DNA of 64,000 nt, from positions 26,995,764 through 27,059,763 of the forward strand of contig OY970829.1 in NCBI GenBank assembly GCA_963853835.1. The letters are read 5' to 3'. The position numbers and the translations under genes were made by a program. The notes under the pieces were generated by a model that ran no database searches, had not been told where the DNA came from, and was given only the letters and a program-made list of their open reading frames with translations. Source of the stretch: Calendula officinalis (Eukaryota > Streptophyta > Magnoliopsida > Asterales > Asteraceae). Numbering within the stretch: the stretch's first letter is position 1; every line of letters begins with the position of its first letter. This document shows, in pieces, positions 29,595-41,369 of this stretch.

Positions 29595-32500
29595 CGAAGA
29601 GGGATGTTCGGGCCGAAGTGGTGTTCGGGCCAAAGTGGGATGTTCGGGCCGAAGTGGTGTTCGGGCCGAAGTTCGGTGTTCGGGCCGAGGATGATGTTCG
29701 GGCCGAGGTTGAAGTTCGGGCCGAGGTCGGAGTTCGGGCCGAGGTTGAAGTTCGGGCCGAAAATGAAGTTCGGGCCGGGAACAGCGAAGAGTTCGGGCCG
29801 AACTTGTTCTTGGCAGTGACGAACGAACCAGCTTTTTTGGTTACTCGTTGGCGTGAAACGGACACCCGAGCTGAAAGTTATGAATTTTTAGTATACCACC
29901 TTTTGTCACACAATCTTGGATAATGAAGAGTTCGGGCCGAAGAGGGATGTTCGGGCCGAAGTGGTGTTCGGGCCGAAGTGGTGGTCGGGCCGAAGTTCGG
30001 TGTTCGGGCCGAGGATGATGTTCGGGCCGAGGTTGATGTTCGGGCCGAGGTCGGAGTTCGGGCCGAGGTTGAAGTTCGGGCCGAAAATGAAGTTCGGGCC
30101 GGGAACATCGAGGAGTTCGGCCCGAACTTGTTCTTGGTAGTGACGAACGAACCAGCTATTTTGGTTACTCGTCGGCGTGAAACGGACACCCGAGCTGAAA
30201 GTTATGAATGTTTTAGTATACCACCTTTTGTCACACAATCTTGGATATTGAAGAGTTCGGGCCGAAGAGGGATGTTCGGGCCGAAGTGGTGTTCGGGCCG
30301 AAGTGGGATGTTCGGGCCGAAGTGGTGTTCGGGCCGAAGTGGTGTTCGGGCCGAAGTTCGGTGTTCGGGCCGAGGATGATGTTCGGGCCGAGGTTGAAGT
30401 TCGGGCCGAGGTCGGAGTTCGGGCCGAGGTTGAAGTTCCGGCCGAGGTTGAAGTTCGGGCCGAAAGTTAAGTAAGGGCCGGGAAGAGTGCAGAGTTAGGG
30501 CCGAACTTGTTCTTGGCAGTGACGAACGAACCAGCTATTTTGGTTACTCGTGGGCGTGAAACGGACACCCGAGCTGAAAGTTATGGATGTTTTAGTATAG
30601 CACCTTTTGTCACACAATCTTGGATATTGAAGAGTTCGGGTCGAAGAGGGATGTTCGGGCCGAAGTGGTGTTCGAGCCGAAGTGGGATGTTCGGGCCGAA
30701 GTGGTGTTCGTGCCGAAGTTCGGTGTTCGGGCCGAGGATGATGTTCGGGCCGAGGTTGAAGTTCGTGCCGAGGTCGGAGTTCGGGCCGAGGTTGAAGTTC
30801 GGGTCGAGGTTGAAGTTCGGGCCGAAAATCAAGTTCGGGCCGGGAACAGTGAAGAGTTCGGGCCGAACTTGTTCTTGGCAGTGACGAACGACCAGCTATT
30901 TTGGTTACTCATGGGCGTGAAACGGACACCCGAGCTGAAATTTATGAATGTTTTAGTATAGCACCTTTTGTCACACAATCTTGGATATTGAAGAGTTCGG
31001 GCCGAAGAGGGATGTTCGGGCCGAAGTGGTGTTCGGGCCGAAGTGGTGTTCGGGCTGAAGTTCGGTGTTCGGGCCGAGGATGATGTTCGGGCCGAGGTTG
31101 AAGTTCGGGCCGAGATCGGAGTTCGGACCGAGGTTGAAATTCGGGCAGAGGTTGAAGTTCGGGCCGAAAATGAAGTTCGGGCCGGGAACAGCGAGGAGTT
31201 CGGGCCGAACTTGTTCTTGGCAGTGACGAACGAACCAGCTATTTTTGTTACTCGTGGGCGTGAAACGGACACCCGAGCTGAAAGTTATGAATGTTTTAGT
31301 ATACCACCTTTTGTCACACAATTTTGGATATTGAAGAGTTCGGGCCGAAGAGGGATGTTCGGGCCGATGTGGTGTTCGGGCCGAAGCGGGATGTTCGGGC
31401 CGAAGTGGTGTTCGGGCCGAAGTTCGGTGTTCGGGCCGAGGATGATGTTCGGTCTGAGGTTGAAGTTCGGGCCGAGGTCGGAGTTCAGGCCGAGGTTGAA
31501 GTTCGGGCCGAGGTTGAAGTTCGGGCCGAAAATTAAGTTCGGGTCGGGAACAGTGCAGAGTTAGGGCCGAACTTGTTCTTGGCAGTGACGAACGAACCAG
31601 CTATTTTGGTTACTCGTGGGCGTGAAACGGACACCCGAGCTGAAAGTTATGAATGTTTTAGTATAGCACCTTTTGTCACACAATCTTGGATATTGAAGAG
31701 TTCGGGCCGAAGAGGGATGTTCGGGCCGAAGTGGTGTTCGGGCCAAAGTGGGATGTTCGGGCCGATGTGGTGTTCGGGCCGAAGTGGTGTTCGGGCCGAA
31801 GTTCGGTGTTCGGGCCGAGGATGATGTTCGGGCCGAGGTTGAAGTTCGGACCGAGGTCGAAGTTCGGGCCGAGGTTGAAGTTCGGGCCGAAAATGAAGTT
31901 CGGGCCGGGAACAGCGAAGAGTTCGGGCCGAACTTGTTCTTGGCAGTGACGAACGAACCAGCTATTTTGGTTACTCGTCGGCGTGAAACGGACACCCGAG
32001 CTGAAAGTTATGAATGTTTTAGTATACCACCTTTTGTCACACAATCTTGGATATTGAAGAGTTCGGGCCGAAGAGGGATGTTCGGGCCGAAGTGGTGTTC
32101 GGGCCAAAGTGGGATGTTCGGGCCGAAGTGGTGTTCGGGCCGAAGTTCGGTGTTCGGGCCGAGGATGATGTTCGGGCCGAGGTTGAAGTTCGGGCCGAGG
32201 TCGGAGTTCGGGCCGAGGTTGAAGTTCGGGCCGAAAATGAAGTTCGGGCCGGGAACAGCGAAGAGTTCGGGCCGAACTTGTTCTTGGCAGTGACGAACGA
32301 ACCAGCTTTTTTGGTTACTCGTTGGCGTGAAACGGACACCCGAGCTGAAAGTTATGAATTTTTAGTATACCACCTTTTGTCACACAATCTTGGATAATGA
32401 AGAGTTCGGGCCGAAGAGGGATGTTCGGGCCGAAGTGGTGTTCGGGCCGAAGTGGTGGTCGGGCCGAAGTTCGGTGTTCGGGCCGAGGATGATGTTCGGG

Positions 32501-34540
32501 CCGAGGTTGATGTTCGGGCCGAGGTCGGAGTTCGGGCCGAGGTTGAAGTTCGGGCCGAAAATGAAGTTCGGGCCGGGAACATCGAGGAGTTCGGCCCGAA
32601 CTTGTTCTTGGTAGTGACGAACGAACCAGCTATTTTGGTTACTCGTCGGCGTGAAACGGACACCCGAGCTGAAAGTTATGAATGTTTTAGTATACCACCT
32701 TTTGTCACACAATCTTGGATATTGAAGAGTTCGGGCCGAAGAGGGATGTTCGGGCCGAAGTGGTGTTCGGGCCGAAGTGGGATGTTCGGGCCGAAGTGGT
32801 GTTCGGGCCGAAGTGGTGTTCGGGCCGAAGTTCGGTGTTCGGGCCGAGGATGATGTTCGGGCCGAGGTTGAAGTTCGGGCCGAGGTCGGAGTTCGGGCCG
32901 AGGTTGAAGTTCCGGCCGAGGTTGAAGTTCGGGCCGAAAGTTAAGTAAGGGCCGGGAAGAGTGCAGAGTTAGGGCCGAACTTGTTCTTGGCAGTGACGAA
33001 CGAACCAGCTATTTTGGTTACTCGTGGGCGTGAAACGGACACCCGAGCTGAAAGTTATGGATGTTTTAGTATAGCACCTTTTGTCACACAATCTTGGATA
33101 TTGAAGAGTTCGGGTCGAAGAGGGATGTTCGGGCCGAAGTGGTGTTCGAGTCGAAGTGGGATGTTCGGGCCGAAGTGGTGTTCGGGCCGAAGTTCGGTGT
33201 TCGGGCCGAGGATGATGTTCGGGCCGAGGTTGAAGTTCGTGCCGAGGTCGGAGTTCGGGCCGAGGTTGAAGTTCGGGTCGAGGTTGAAGTTCGGGCCGAA
33301 AATCAAGTTCGGGCCGGGAACAGTGAAGAGTTCGGGCCGAACTTGTTCTTGGCAGTGACGAACGACCAGCTATTTTGGTTACTCATGGGCGTGAAACGGA
33401 CACCCGAGCTGAAATTTATGAATGTTTTAGTATAGCACCTTTTGTCACACAATCTTGGATATTGAAGAGTTCGGGCCGAAGAGGGATGTTCGGGCCGAAG
33501 TGGTGTTCGGGCCGAAGTGGTGTTCGGGCTGAAGTTCGGTGTTCGGGCCGAGGATGATGTTCGGGCCGAGGTTGAAGTTCGGGCCGAGGTCGGAGTTCGG
33601 ACCGAGGTTGAAATTCGGGCAGAGGTTGAAGTTCGGGCCGAAAATGAAGTTCGGGCCGGGAACAGCGAGGAGTTCGGGCCGAACTTGTTCTTGGCAGTGA
33701 CGAACGAACCAGCTATTTTTGTTACTCGTGGGCGTGAAACGGACACCCGAGCTGAAAGTTATGAATGTTTTAGTATACCACCTTTTGTCACACAATTTTG
33801 GATATTGAAGAGTTCGGGCCGAAGAGGGATGTTCGGGCCGATGTGGTGTTCGGGCCGAAGCGGGATGTTCGGGCCGAAGTGGTGTTCGGGCCGAAGTTCG
33901 GTGTTCGGGCCGAGGATGATGTTCGGTCTGAGGTTGAAGTTCGGGCCGAGGTCGGAGTTCAGGCCGAGGTTGAAGTTCGGGCCGAGGTTGAAGTTCGGGC
34001 CGAAAATTAAGTTCGGGTCGGGAACAGTGCAGAGTTAGGGCCGAACTTGTTCTTGGCAGTGACGAACGAACCAGCTATTTTGGTTACTCGTGGGCGTGAA
34101 ACGGACACCCGAGCTGAAAGTTATGAATGTTTTAGTATAGCACCTTTTGTCACACAATCTTGGATATTGAAGAGTTCGGGCCGAAGAGGGATGTTCGGGC
34201 CGAAGTGGTGTTCGGGCCAAAGTGGGATGTTCGGGCCGATGTGGTGTTCGGGCCGAAGTGGTGTTCGGGCCGAAGTTCGGTGTTCGGGCCGAGGATGATG
34301 TTCGGGCCGAGGTTGAAGTTCGGACCGAGGTCGAAGTTCGGGCCGAGGTTGAAGTTCGGGCCGAAAATGAAGTTCGGGCCGGGAACAGCGAAGAGTTCGG
34401 GCCGAACTTGTTCTTGGCAGTGACGAACGAACCAGCTATTTTGGTTACTCGTCGGCGTGAAACGGACACCCGAGCTGAAAGTTATGAATGTTTTAGTATA
34501 CCACCTTTTGTCACACAATCTTGGATATTGAAGAGTTCGG
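29595..34540 (+). repeat. Higher-order repeat, period 2474 bp, two copies
   Basis: Copy one spans about 29595-32065 and copy two about 32066-34540. Shared rare variants include TGGCCAAAGTGGG, the head variants with CTTTTTTGG and with a shortened ATGAATTTTTAG, and GTGGTGGTCGGG. Only scattered differences are visible, so the duplication is recent. Confidence 0.8.
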
Positions 34541-36910
34541 GCCGAAGAGGGATGTTCGGGCCGAAGTGGTATTCGGGCCGAAGTGGGATGTTCGGGCCGA
34601 AGTGGTGTTCGGGCAGAAGTGGTGTTCGGGCCGAAGTTCGGTGTTCGGGCCGAGGTTGAAGTTCGGGCCGAGGTCGGAGTTCGGGCCGAGGTTGAAGTTC
34701 GGGCCGAAAATGAAGTTCGGGCCGGGAACAGCGAAGAGTTCGGGCCGAACTTGTTCTTGGCAGTGACGAACGAACCAGCTATTTTGGTTACTCGTCGGCG
34801 TGAAACGGACACCCGAGCTGAAAGTTATGAATGTTTTAGTATACCACCTTTTGTCACACAATCTTGGATATTGAAGAGTTCGGGCCGAAGAGGGATGTTC
34901 GGGCCGAAGTGGTGTTCGGGCCGAAGTGGGATGTTCGGGCCGAAGTGGTGTTCGGACCGAAGTGGTGTTCGGGCCGAAGTTCGGTGTTCGGGCCGAGGAT
35001 GATGTTCGGGCCGAGGTTGAAGTTCGGGCCGAGGTCGGAGTTCGGGCCGAGGTTGAAGTTCGGGCCGAGGTTGAAGTTCGGGCCGAAAGTTAAGTAAGGG
35101 CCGGGAAGAGTGCAGAGTTAGGACCGAACTTGTTCTTGGCAGTGACGAACGAACCAGCTATATTGGTTACTCGTGGGCGTGAAACGGACACCCGAGCTGA
35201 AAGTTATGGATGTTTTAGTATAGCACCTTTTGTCACACAATCTTGGATATTGAAGAGTTCGGGCCGAAGAGGGATGTTCGGGCCGAAGTGGTGTTCGAGC
35301 CGAAGTGGGATGTTCGGGTCGAAGTGGTGTTCGGGACGAAGTTCGGTGTTCGGGCCGAGGATGATGCTCGGGCCGAGGTTGAAGTTCGTGCCGAGGTCGG
35401 AGTTCGGGCCGAGGTTGAAGTTCGGGCCGAGGTTGAAGTTCGGGCCGAAAATCAAGTTCGGGCCGGGAACAAGGAAGAGTTCGGGCCGAACTTGTTCTTG
35501 GCAGTGACGAACGACCAGCTATTTTGGTTACTCATGGGCGTGAAACGGACACCCGAGCTGAAAGTTATGAATGTTTTAGTATAGCACCTTTTGGCACACA
35601 ATCTTGGATATTGAAGAGTTCGGGCCGAAGAGGGATGTTCGGGCCGAAGTGGTGTTCGGGCCGAAGTGGTGTTCGGGCCGAAGTTCGGTGTTCGGGCCGA
35701 GGATGATGTTCGGGCCGAGGTTGAAGTTCGGGCCGAGGTCGGAGTTCGGGCCGAGGTTGAAATTCGGGCCGAGGTTGAAGTTCGGGCCGAAAATGAAGTT
35801 CGGGCCGGGAACAGTGAAGAGTTCGGGCCGAACTTGTTCTTGGCAGTGATGAACGAACCAGCTATTTTGGTTACTCGTGGGCGTGAAACGGACACCCGAG
35901 CTGAAAGTTATGAATGTTTTAGTATAGCACCTTTTGTCACACAATCTTGGATATTGAAGAGTTCGGGCCGAAGAGGGATGTTCGGGCCGAAGTGGTGTTC
36001 GGGCCGAAGTGGGATGTTCGGGCCGAAGTGGTGTTCGGGCCGAAGTGGTGTTCGGGCCGAAGTGGTGTTCGGGCCGAAGTTCGGTGTTCGGGCCGAGGAT
36101 GGTGTTCGGGCCGAGGTTGAAGTTCGGGCCGAGGTCGGAGTTCGGACCGAGGTTGAAATTCGGGCCGAGGTTGAAGGTCGGGCCGAAAATGAAGTTCGGG
36201 CCGGGAACAGCGAAGAGTTCGGGCCGAACTTGTTCTTGGCAGTGACGAACGAACCAGCTATTTTGGTTACTCGTGGGCGTGAAACGGACACCCGAGCTGA
36301 AAGTTATGAATGTTTTAGTATACCACCTTTTGTCACACAATTTTGGATATTGAAGAGTTCGGGCCGAAGAGGGATGTTCGGGCCGAAGTGGTGTTCGGGC
36401 CGAAGTTCGGTGTTCGGGCCGAGGATGATGTTCGGTCCGAGGTTGAAGTTCGGGCCGAGGTCGGAGTTCAGGCCGAGGTTGAAGTTCGGGCCGAGGTTGA
36501 AGTTCGGGCCGAAAATTAAGTTCGGGTCGGGAACAGTGCAGAGTTAGGGCCGAACTTGTTCTTGGCAGTGACGAACGAACCAGCTATTTTGGTTACTCGT
36601 GGGCGTGAAACGGTCACCCGAGCTGAAAGTTATGAATGTTTTAGTATACCACCTTTTGTCACAAAATTTTGGATATTGAAGAGTTCGGGCCGAAGAGGGA
36701 TGTTCGGGCCGAAATGGTGTTCGGGCCGAAGCGGGATGTTCGGGCCGAAGTGGTGTTCGGGCCGAAGTTCGGTGTTCGGGCCGAGGATGATGTTCGGGCC
36801 GAGGTTGAAGTTCGGGCCGAGGTCGGAGTTCGGGCCTAGGTTGAAGTTCGGGCCGAAAATGAAGTTCGGGCCGGGTACAGTGAAGAGTTGGTGCCGAACT
36901 TGTTCTTGGC

Positions 36911-37458
36911 AGTGACGACCGAACCAGCTATTTAGGTTACTCGTGGGCGTGAAACGGACACCCGAGCTGAAAGTTATGAATGTTTTAGTATAGCACCTTT
37001 CGTCACACAATCTTGGATATTGAAGAGTTCGGGCCGAAGAGGGATGTTCGGGCCGAAGTGGTGTTCGGGCCGAAGTGGGATGTTCGGGCCGAAGTGGTGT
37101 TCGGGCCGAAGTTCGGTGTTCGGGCCGAGGTTGAAGTTCGGGCCGAGGTCGGAGTTCGGGCCGAGGTTGAAGTTCGGGCCGAGGTTGATGTTCGGGCCGA
37201 AAATGAAGTTCGGGCCGGGAACAGTGAAGAGTTCGGGCCGAGGTTGATGTTCGGGCCGAAGTGGGATGTTCGGGCCGAAGTGGTGTTCGGGCCGAAGTTT
37301 GGTGTTCGGGCCGATGATGATGTTCGGGCCGAGGTTGATGTTCGGGCCGAGGTCGGAGTTCGGGCCGAGGTCGGAGTTCGGGCCGAGGTTGAAGTTCGGG
37401 CCGAAAATGAAGTTCGGGCCGGGAACAGTGAAGAGTTTGGGCCGAACTTGTTCTTGGC
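36911..37458 (+). repeat. Composite satellite monomer lacking an internal head (548 bp)
   Basis: Near 37240 the usual closing segment is replaced by a jump straight back into subrepeats of a second body, so two bodies follow one head. This is the expected product of misaligned exchange between subrepeats that deletes a head. Confidence 0.75.
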
Positions 37459-40400
37459 AGTGACGAACGAACCAGCTATTTTGGTTACTCATGGGCGTGA
37501 AAAGGACACCCGAGCTGAAAGTTATGAATGTTTTAGTATAGCACCTTTTGTCACACAATCTTGGATATTGAAGAGTTCGGGCCGAAGAGGGATGTTCGGG
37601 CCGAAGTGGTGTTCGGGCCGAAGTGGGATGTTCGGGCCGAAGTGGTGTTCGGGCCGAAGTGGGATGTTCGGGCCGAAGTGGTGTTCGGGCCGAAGTGCTG
37701 TTCGGGCCGAAGTTCGGTGTTCGGGCCGAGGATGGTGTTCGGGCCGAGGTTGAAGTTCGGGCCGAGGTCGGAGTTCGGACCGAGGTTGAAATTCGGGCCG
37801 AGGTTGAAGTTCGGGCCGAAAATGAAGTTCGGGCCGGGAATAGCGAAGAGTTCGGGCCGAACTTGTTCTTGGCAGTGACGAACGAACCAGCTATTTTGGT
37901 TACTCATGGGCGTGAAACGGACACCCGAGCTGAAAGTTATGAATGTTTTAGTATAGCACCTTTTGTCACACAATCTTGGATATTGAAGAGTTCGGGCCGA
38001 AGAGGATGTTCGGGCCGAAGTGGTGTTCGGGCCGAAGTTCGGTGTTCGGGCCGAGGATGGTGTTCGGGCCGAGGTTGAAGTTCGGGCCGAGGTCGGAGTT
38101 CGGACCGAGGTTGAAATTCGGGCCGAGGTTGAAGTTCGGGCCGAAAATGAAGTTCGGGCCGGGAATAGCGAAGAGTTCGGGCCGAACTTGTTCTTGGCAT
38201 TGACGAACGAACCAGCTATTTTGGTTACTCATGGGCGTGAAACGGACACCCGAGCTGAAAGTTATGAATGTTTTAGTATAGCACCTTTTGTCACACAATC
38301 TTGGATATTGAAGAGTTCGGGCCGAAGAGGGATGTTCGGGCCGAAGTGGTGTTCGGGCCGAAGTGGGATGTTCGGGCCGAAGTGGTGTTCGGGCCGAAGT
38401 TCGGTGTTCGGGCCGAGGATGATGTTCGGGCCGAGGTTAAAGTTCGGGCCGAGGTCGGAGTTCGGGCCGATGTTGAAGTTCAGGCCGAGGTTGAAGTTCG
38501 GGCCGAAAATGAAGTTCGGGCCGGGAACAGTGAAGAGTTCGGGCCGAACTTGTTCTTGGCAGTGACGAACGAACCAGCTATTTTGGTTACTCGTGGGCGT
38601 GAAACGGACACCCGAGCTGAAAGTTATGAATGTTTTAGTATAGCACCTTTTGTCACACAATCTTGGATATTGAAGAGTTCGGGCCGAAGAGGGATGTTCG
38701 GGCCGAAGTGGGATGTTCGGGCTGAAGTGGTGTTCGGGCCGAAGTTCGGTGTTCGGGCCGAGGATGATGTTCGGGCCGAGGTTGAAGTTCGTGCCGAGGT
38801 AGGAGTTCGGGCCGAGGTTGAAGTTCGGGCCGAGGTTGAAGTTCGGGCCGAAAATCAAGTTCGGGCCGAGAACAGTGAAGAGTTCGGGCCGAACTTGTTC
38901 TTGGCAGAGACGAACGACCAGCTATTTTGGTTACTCGTGGGCGTGAAACGGACACCCGAGCTGAAAGTTATGAATGTTTTAGTATAGCACCTTTTGTCAC
39001 AAAATCTTGGATATTGAAGAGTTCGGGCCGAAGAGGGATGTTCGGGCCGAAGTGGTGTTAGGGCCGAAGTTCGGTGTTTGGGCCGAGGATGATGTTCGGG
39101 CCGAGGTTGAAGTTCGGGCCGAGGTCGGAGTTCGGGCCGAGGTTGAAGTTCGGGCCGAGGTTGAAGTTCGGGCCGAAAATGAAGTTCGGGCCGGGAACAG
39201 CGAAGTGTTCGGGCCTAACTTGTTCTTGGCAGTGACGAACGAACCAGCTATTTTGGTTACTCGTGGGCGTCAAACGGACACCCGAGCTGAAAGTTATGAA
39301 TGTTTTAGTATACCACCTTTTTGTCACACAATCTTGGATATTGAAGAGTTCGGGCCGAAGAGGGATGTTCGGGCCGAAGTGGTGTTCCGGCCGAAGTTCG
39401 GTGTTCGGGCTGAGGATGATGTTCGGGCCGAGGTTGAAGTTCAGGCCGAGGTCGGAGTTCGGGCCGAGGTTGAAGTTCGGGCCGAGGTTGATGTTCGGGC
39501 CGAGGTTGAAGTTCGGGCCGAAAATTAAGTTTGGGCCGGGAACATTGCAGAGTTAGGGCCGAACTTGTTCTTGGCAGTGACGAACGAACTAGCTATTTTG
39601 GTTACTCGTGGGCGTGAAACGGACACCCGAGCTGAAAGTTATGGATGTTTTAGTATAGCTCCTTTTGTCACACAATCTTGGATATTGAAGAGTTCGGGCC
39701 GAAGAGGGATGTTCGGGCCGAAGTGGGATGTTCGGGCCGAAGTGGGTTGTTCGGGCCGAAGTGGTGATCGGGCCGAAGTGGTGATCGGGCCGAAGTTCGG
39801 TGTTCGGGCCGAGGATGATGTTCGGGCCGAGGTTGAAGTTCGGGCCGAGGTCGGAGTTCGGGCCGAGGTTGAAGTTCGGGCCGAGGTTGAAGTTCGGGCC
39901 GAAAATGAAGTTCGGGTCGGGAACAGTGAAGAGTTGGTGCCGAACTTGTTCTTGGCAGTGACGACCGAACCAGCTATTTAGGTTACTCGTGGGCGTGAAA
40001 CGGACACCCGAGCTGAAAGTTATGAATGTTTTAGTATAACACCTTTCGTCACACAATCTTGGATATTGAAGAGTTCGGGCCGAAGAGGGATGTTCGGGCC
40101 GAAGTGGTGTTCGGGCCGAAGTGGGATGTTCGGGCCGAAGTGGTGTTCGGGCCGAAGTGGTGTTCGGGCCGAAGTTCGGTGTTCGGGCCGGGGATGATGT
40201 TCGGGCCGAGGTTGAAGTTCGGGCCGAGGTCGGAGTTCGGGCCGAGGTTGAAGTGCGGGCCGAGGTTATTGTTCGGGCCGAAAATGAAGTTCGGGCCGGG
40301 AACAGTGAAGAGTTCGGGCCGAACTTGTTCTTGGCAGTGACGAACGAACCAGCTATTTTGGTTACTCATGGGCGTGAAACGGACACCCGAGCTGAAAGTT

Positions 40401-41369
40401 ATGAATGATTTAGTATAGCACCTTTTGTCACACAATCTTGGATATTGAAGAGTTCGGGCCGAAGAGGGATGTTCGGGCCGAAGTGGTGTTCGGGCCGAAG
40501 TGGGATGTTCGGGCCGAAGTGGTGTTCGGGCCGAAGTGGTGTTCGGGCCGAAGTTCGGTGTTCGGGCCGAGGGTGATGTTCGGGCCGAGGTTGAAGTTCG
40601 GGCCGAGGTCGGAGTTCGGGCCGAGGTTGAAATTCGGGCCGAGGTTGAAGTTCGGGCCGAAAATGAAGTTCGGGTCGGGAACAACGAAGAGTTCGGGCCG
40701 AACTTGTTCTTGGCAGTGACGAACGAACCAGCTATTTAGGTTACTCGTGGGCGTGAAACGGACACCCGAGCTGAAAGTTATGAATGTTTTAGTATACCAC
40801 CTTTTGTCACATAATTTTGGATATTGAAGAGTTCGGGCCGAAGAGGGATGTTCGGGCGAAGTGGTGTTCGGGCCGAAGCGGGATGTTCGGGCCGAAGTGG
40901 TGTTCGGGCCGAAGTGGTGTTCGGGACGAAGTTCGTTGTTCGGGCCGAAGTTCAGTGTTCGGGCCGAGGATGATGGTCGGTCCGAGGTTGAAGTTCGGGC
41001 CGAGGTACGAGTTCGGGACGAGGTTGAAGTTCGGGCCGAGGTTGAAGTTCGGGCCGAAAATTAAGTTCGGGTCGGGAACAGTGCAGAGTTAGGGCCGAAC
41101 TTGTTCTTGGCAGTGACGAACGAACAAGCTATTTTGGTTACTCGTGGGCGTGAAACGGACACCCGAGCTGAAAGTTATGGATGTTTTAGTATAGCTTCTT
41201 TTGTCACACAATCTTGGATATTGAAGAGTTTGGGCCGAAGAGGGATGTTCGGGCCGAAGTGGTGTTCGGGCCGAAGTGGGATGTTCGGGCCGAAGTGGTG
41301 TTCGGGCCGAAGTTCGGTGTTCGGGCCGAGGATGATGTTCGGGCCGAGGTTAAAGTTCGGGCCGAGGTC

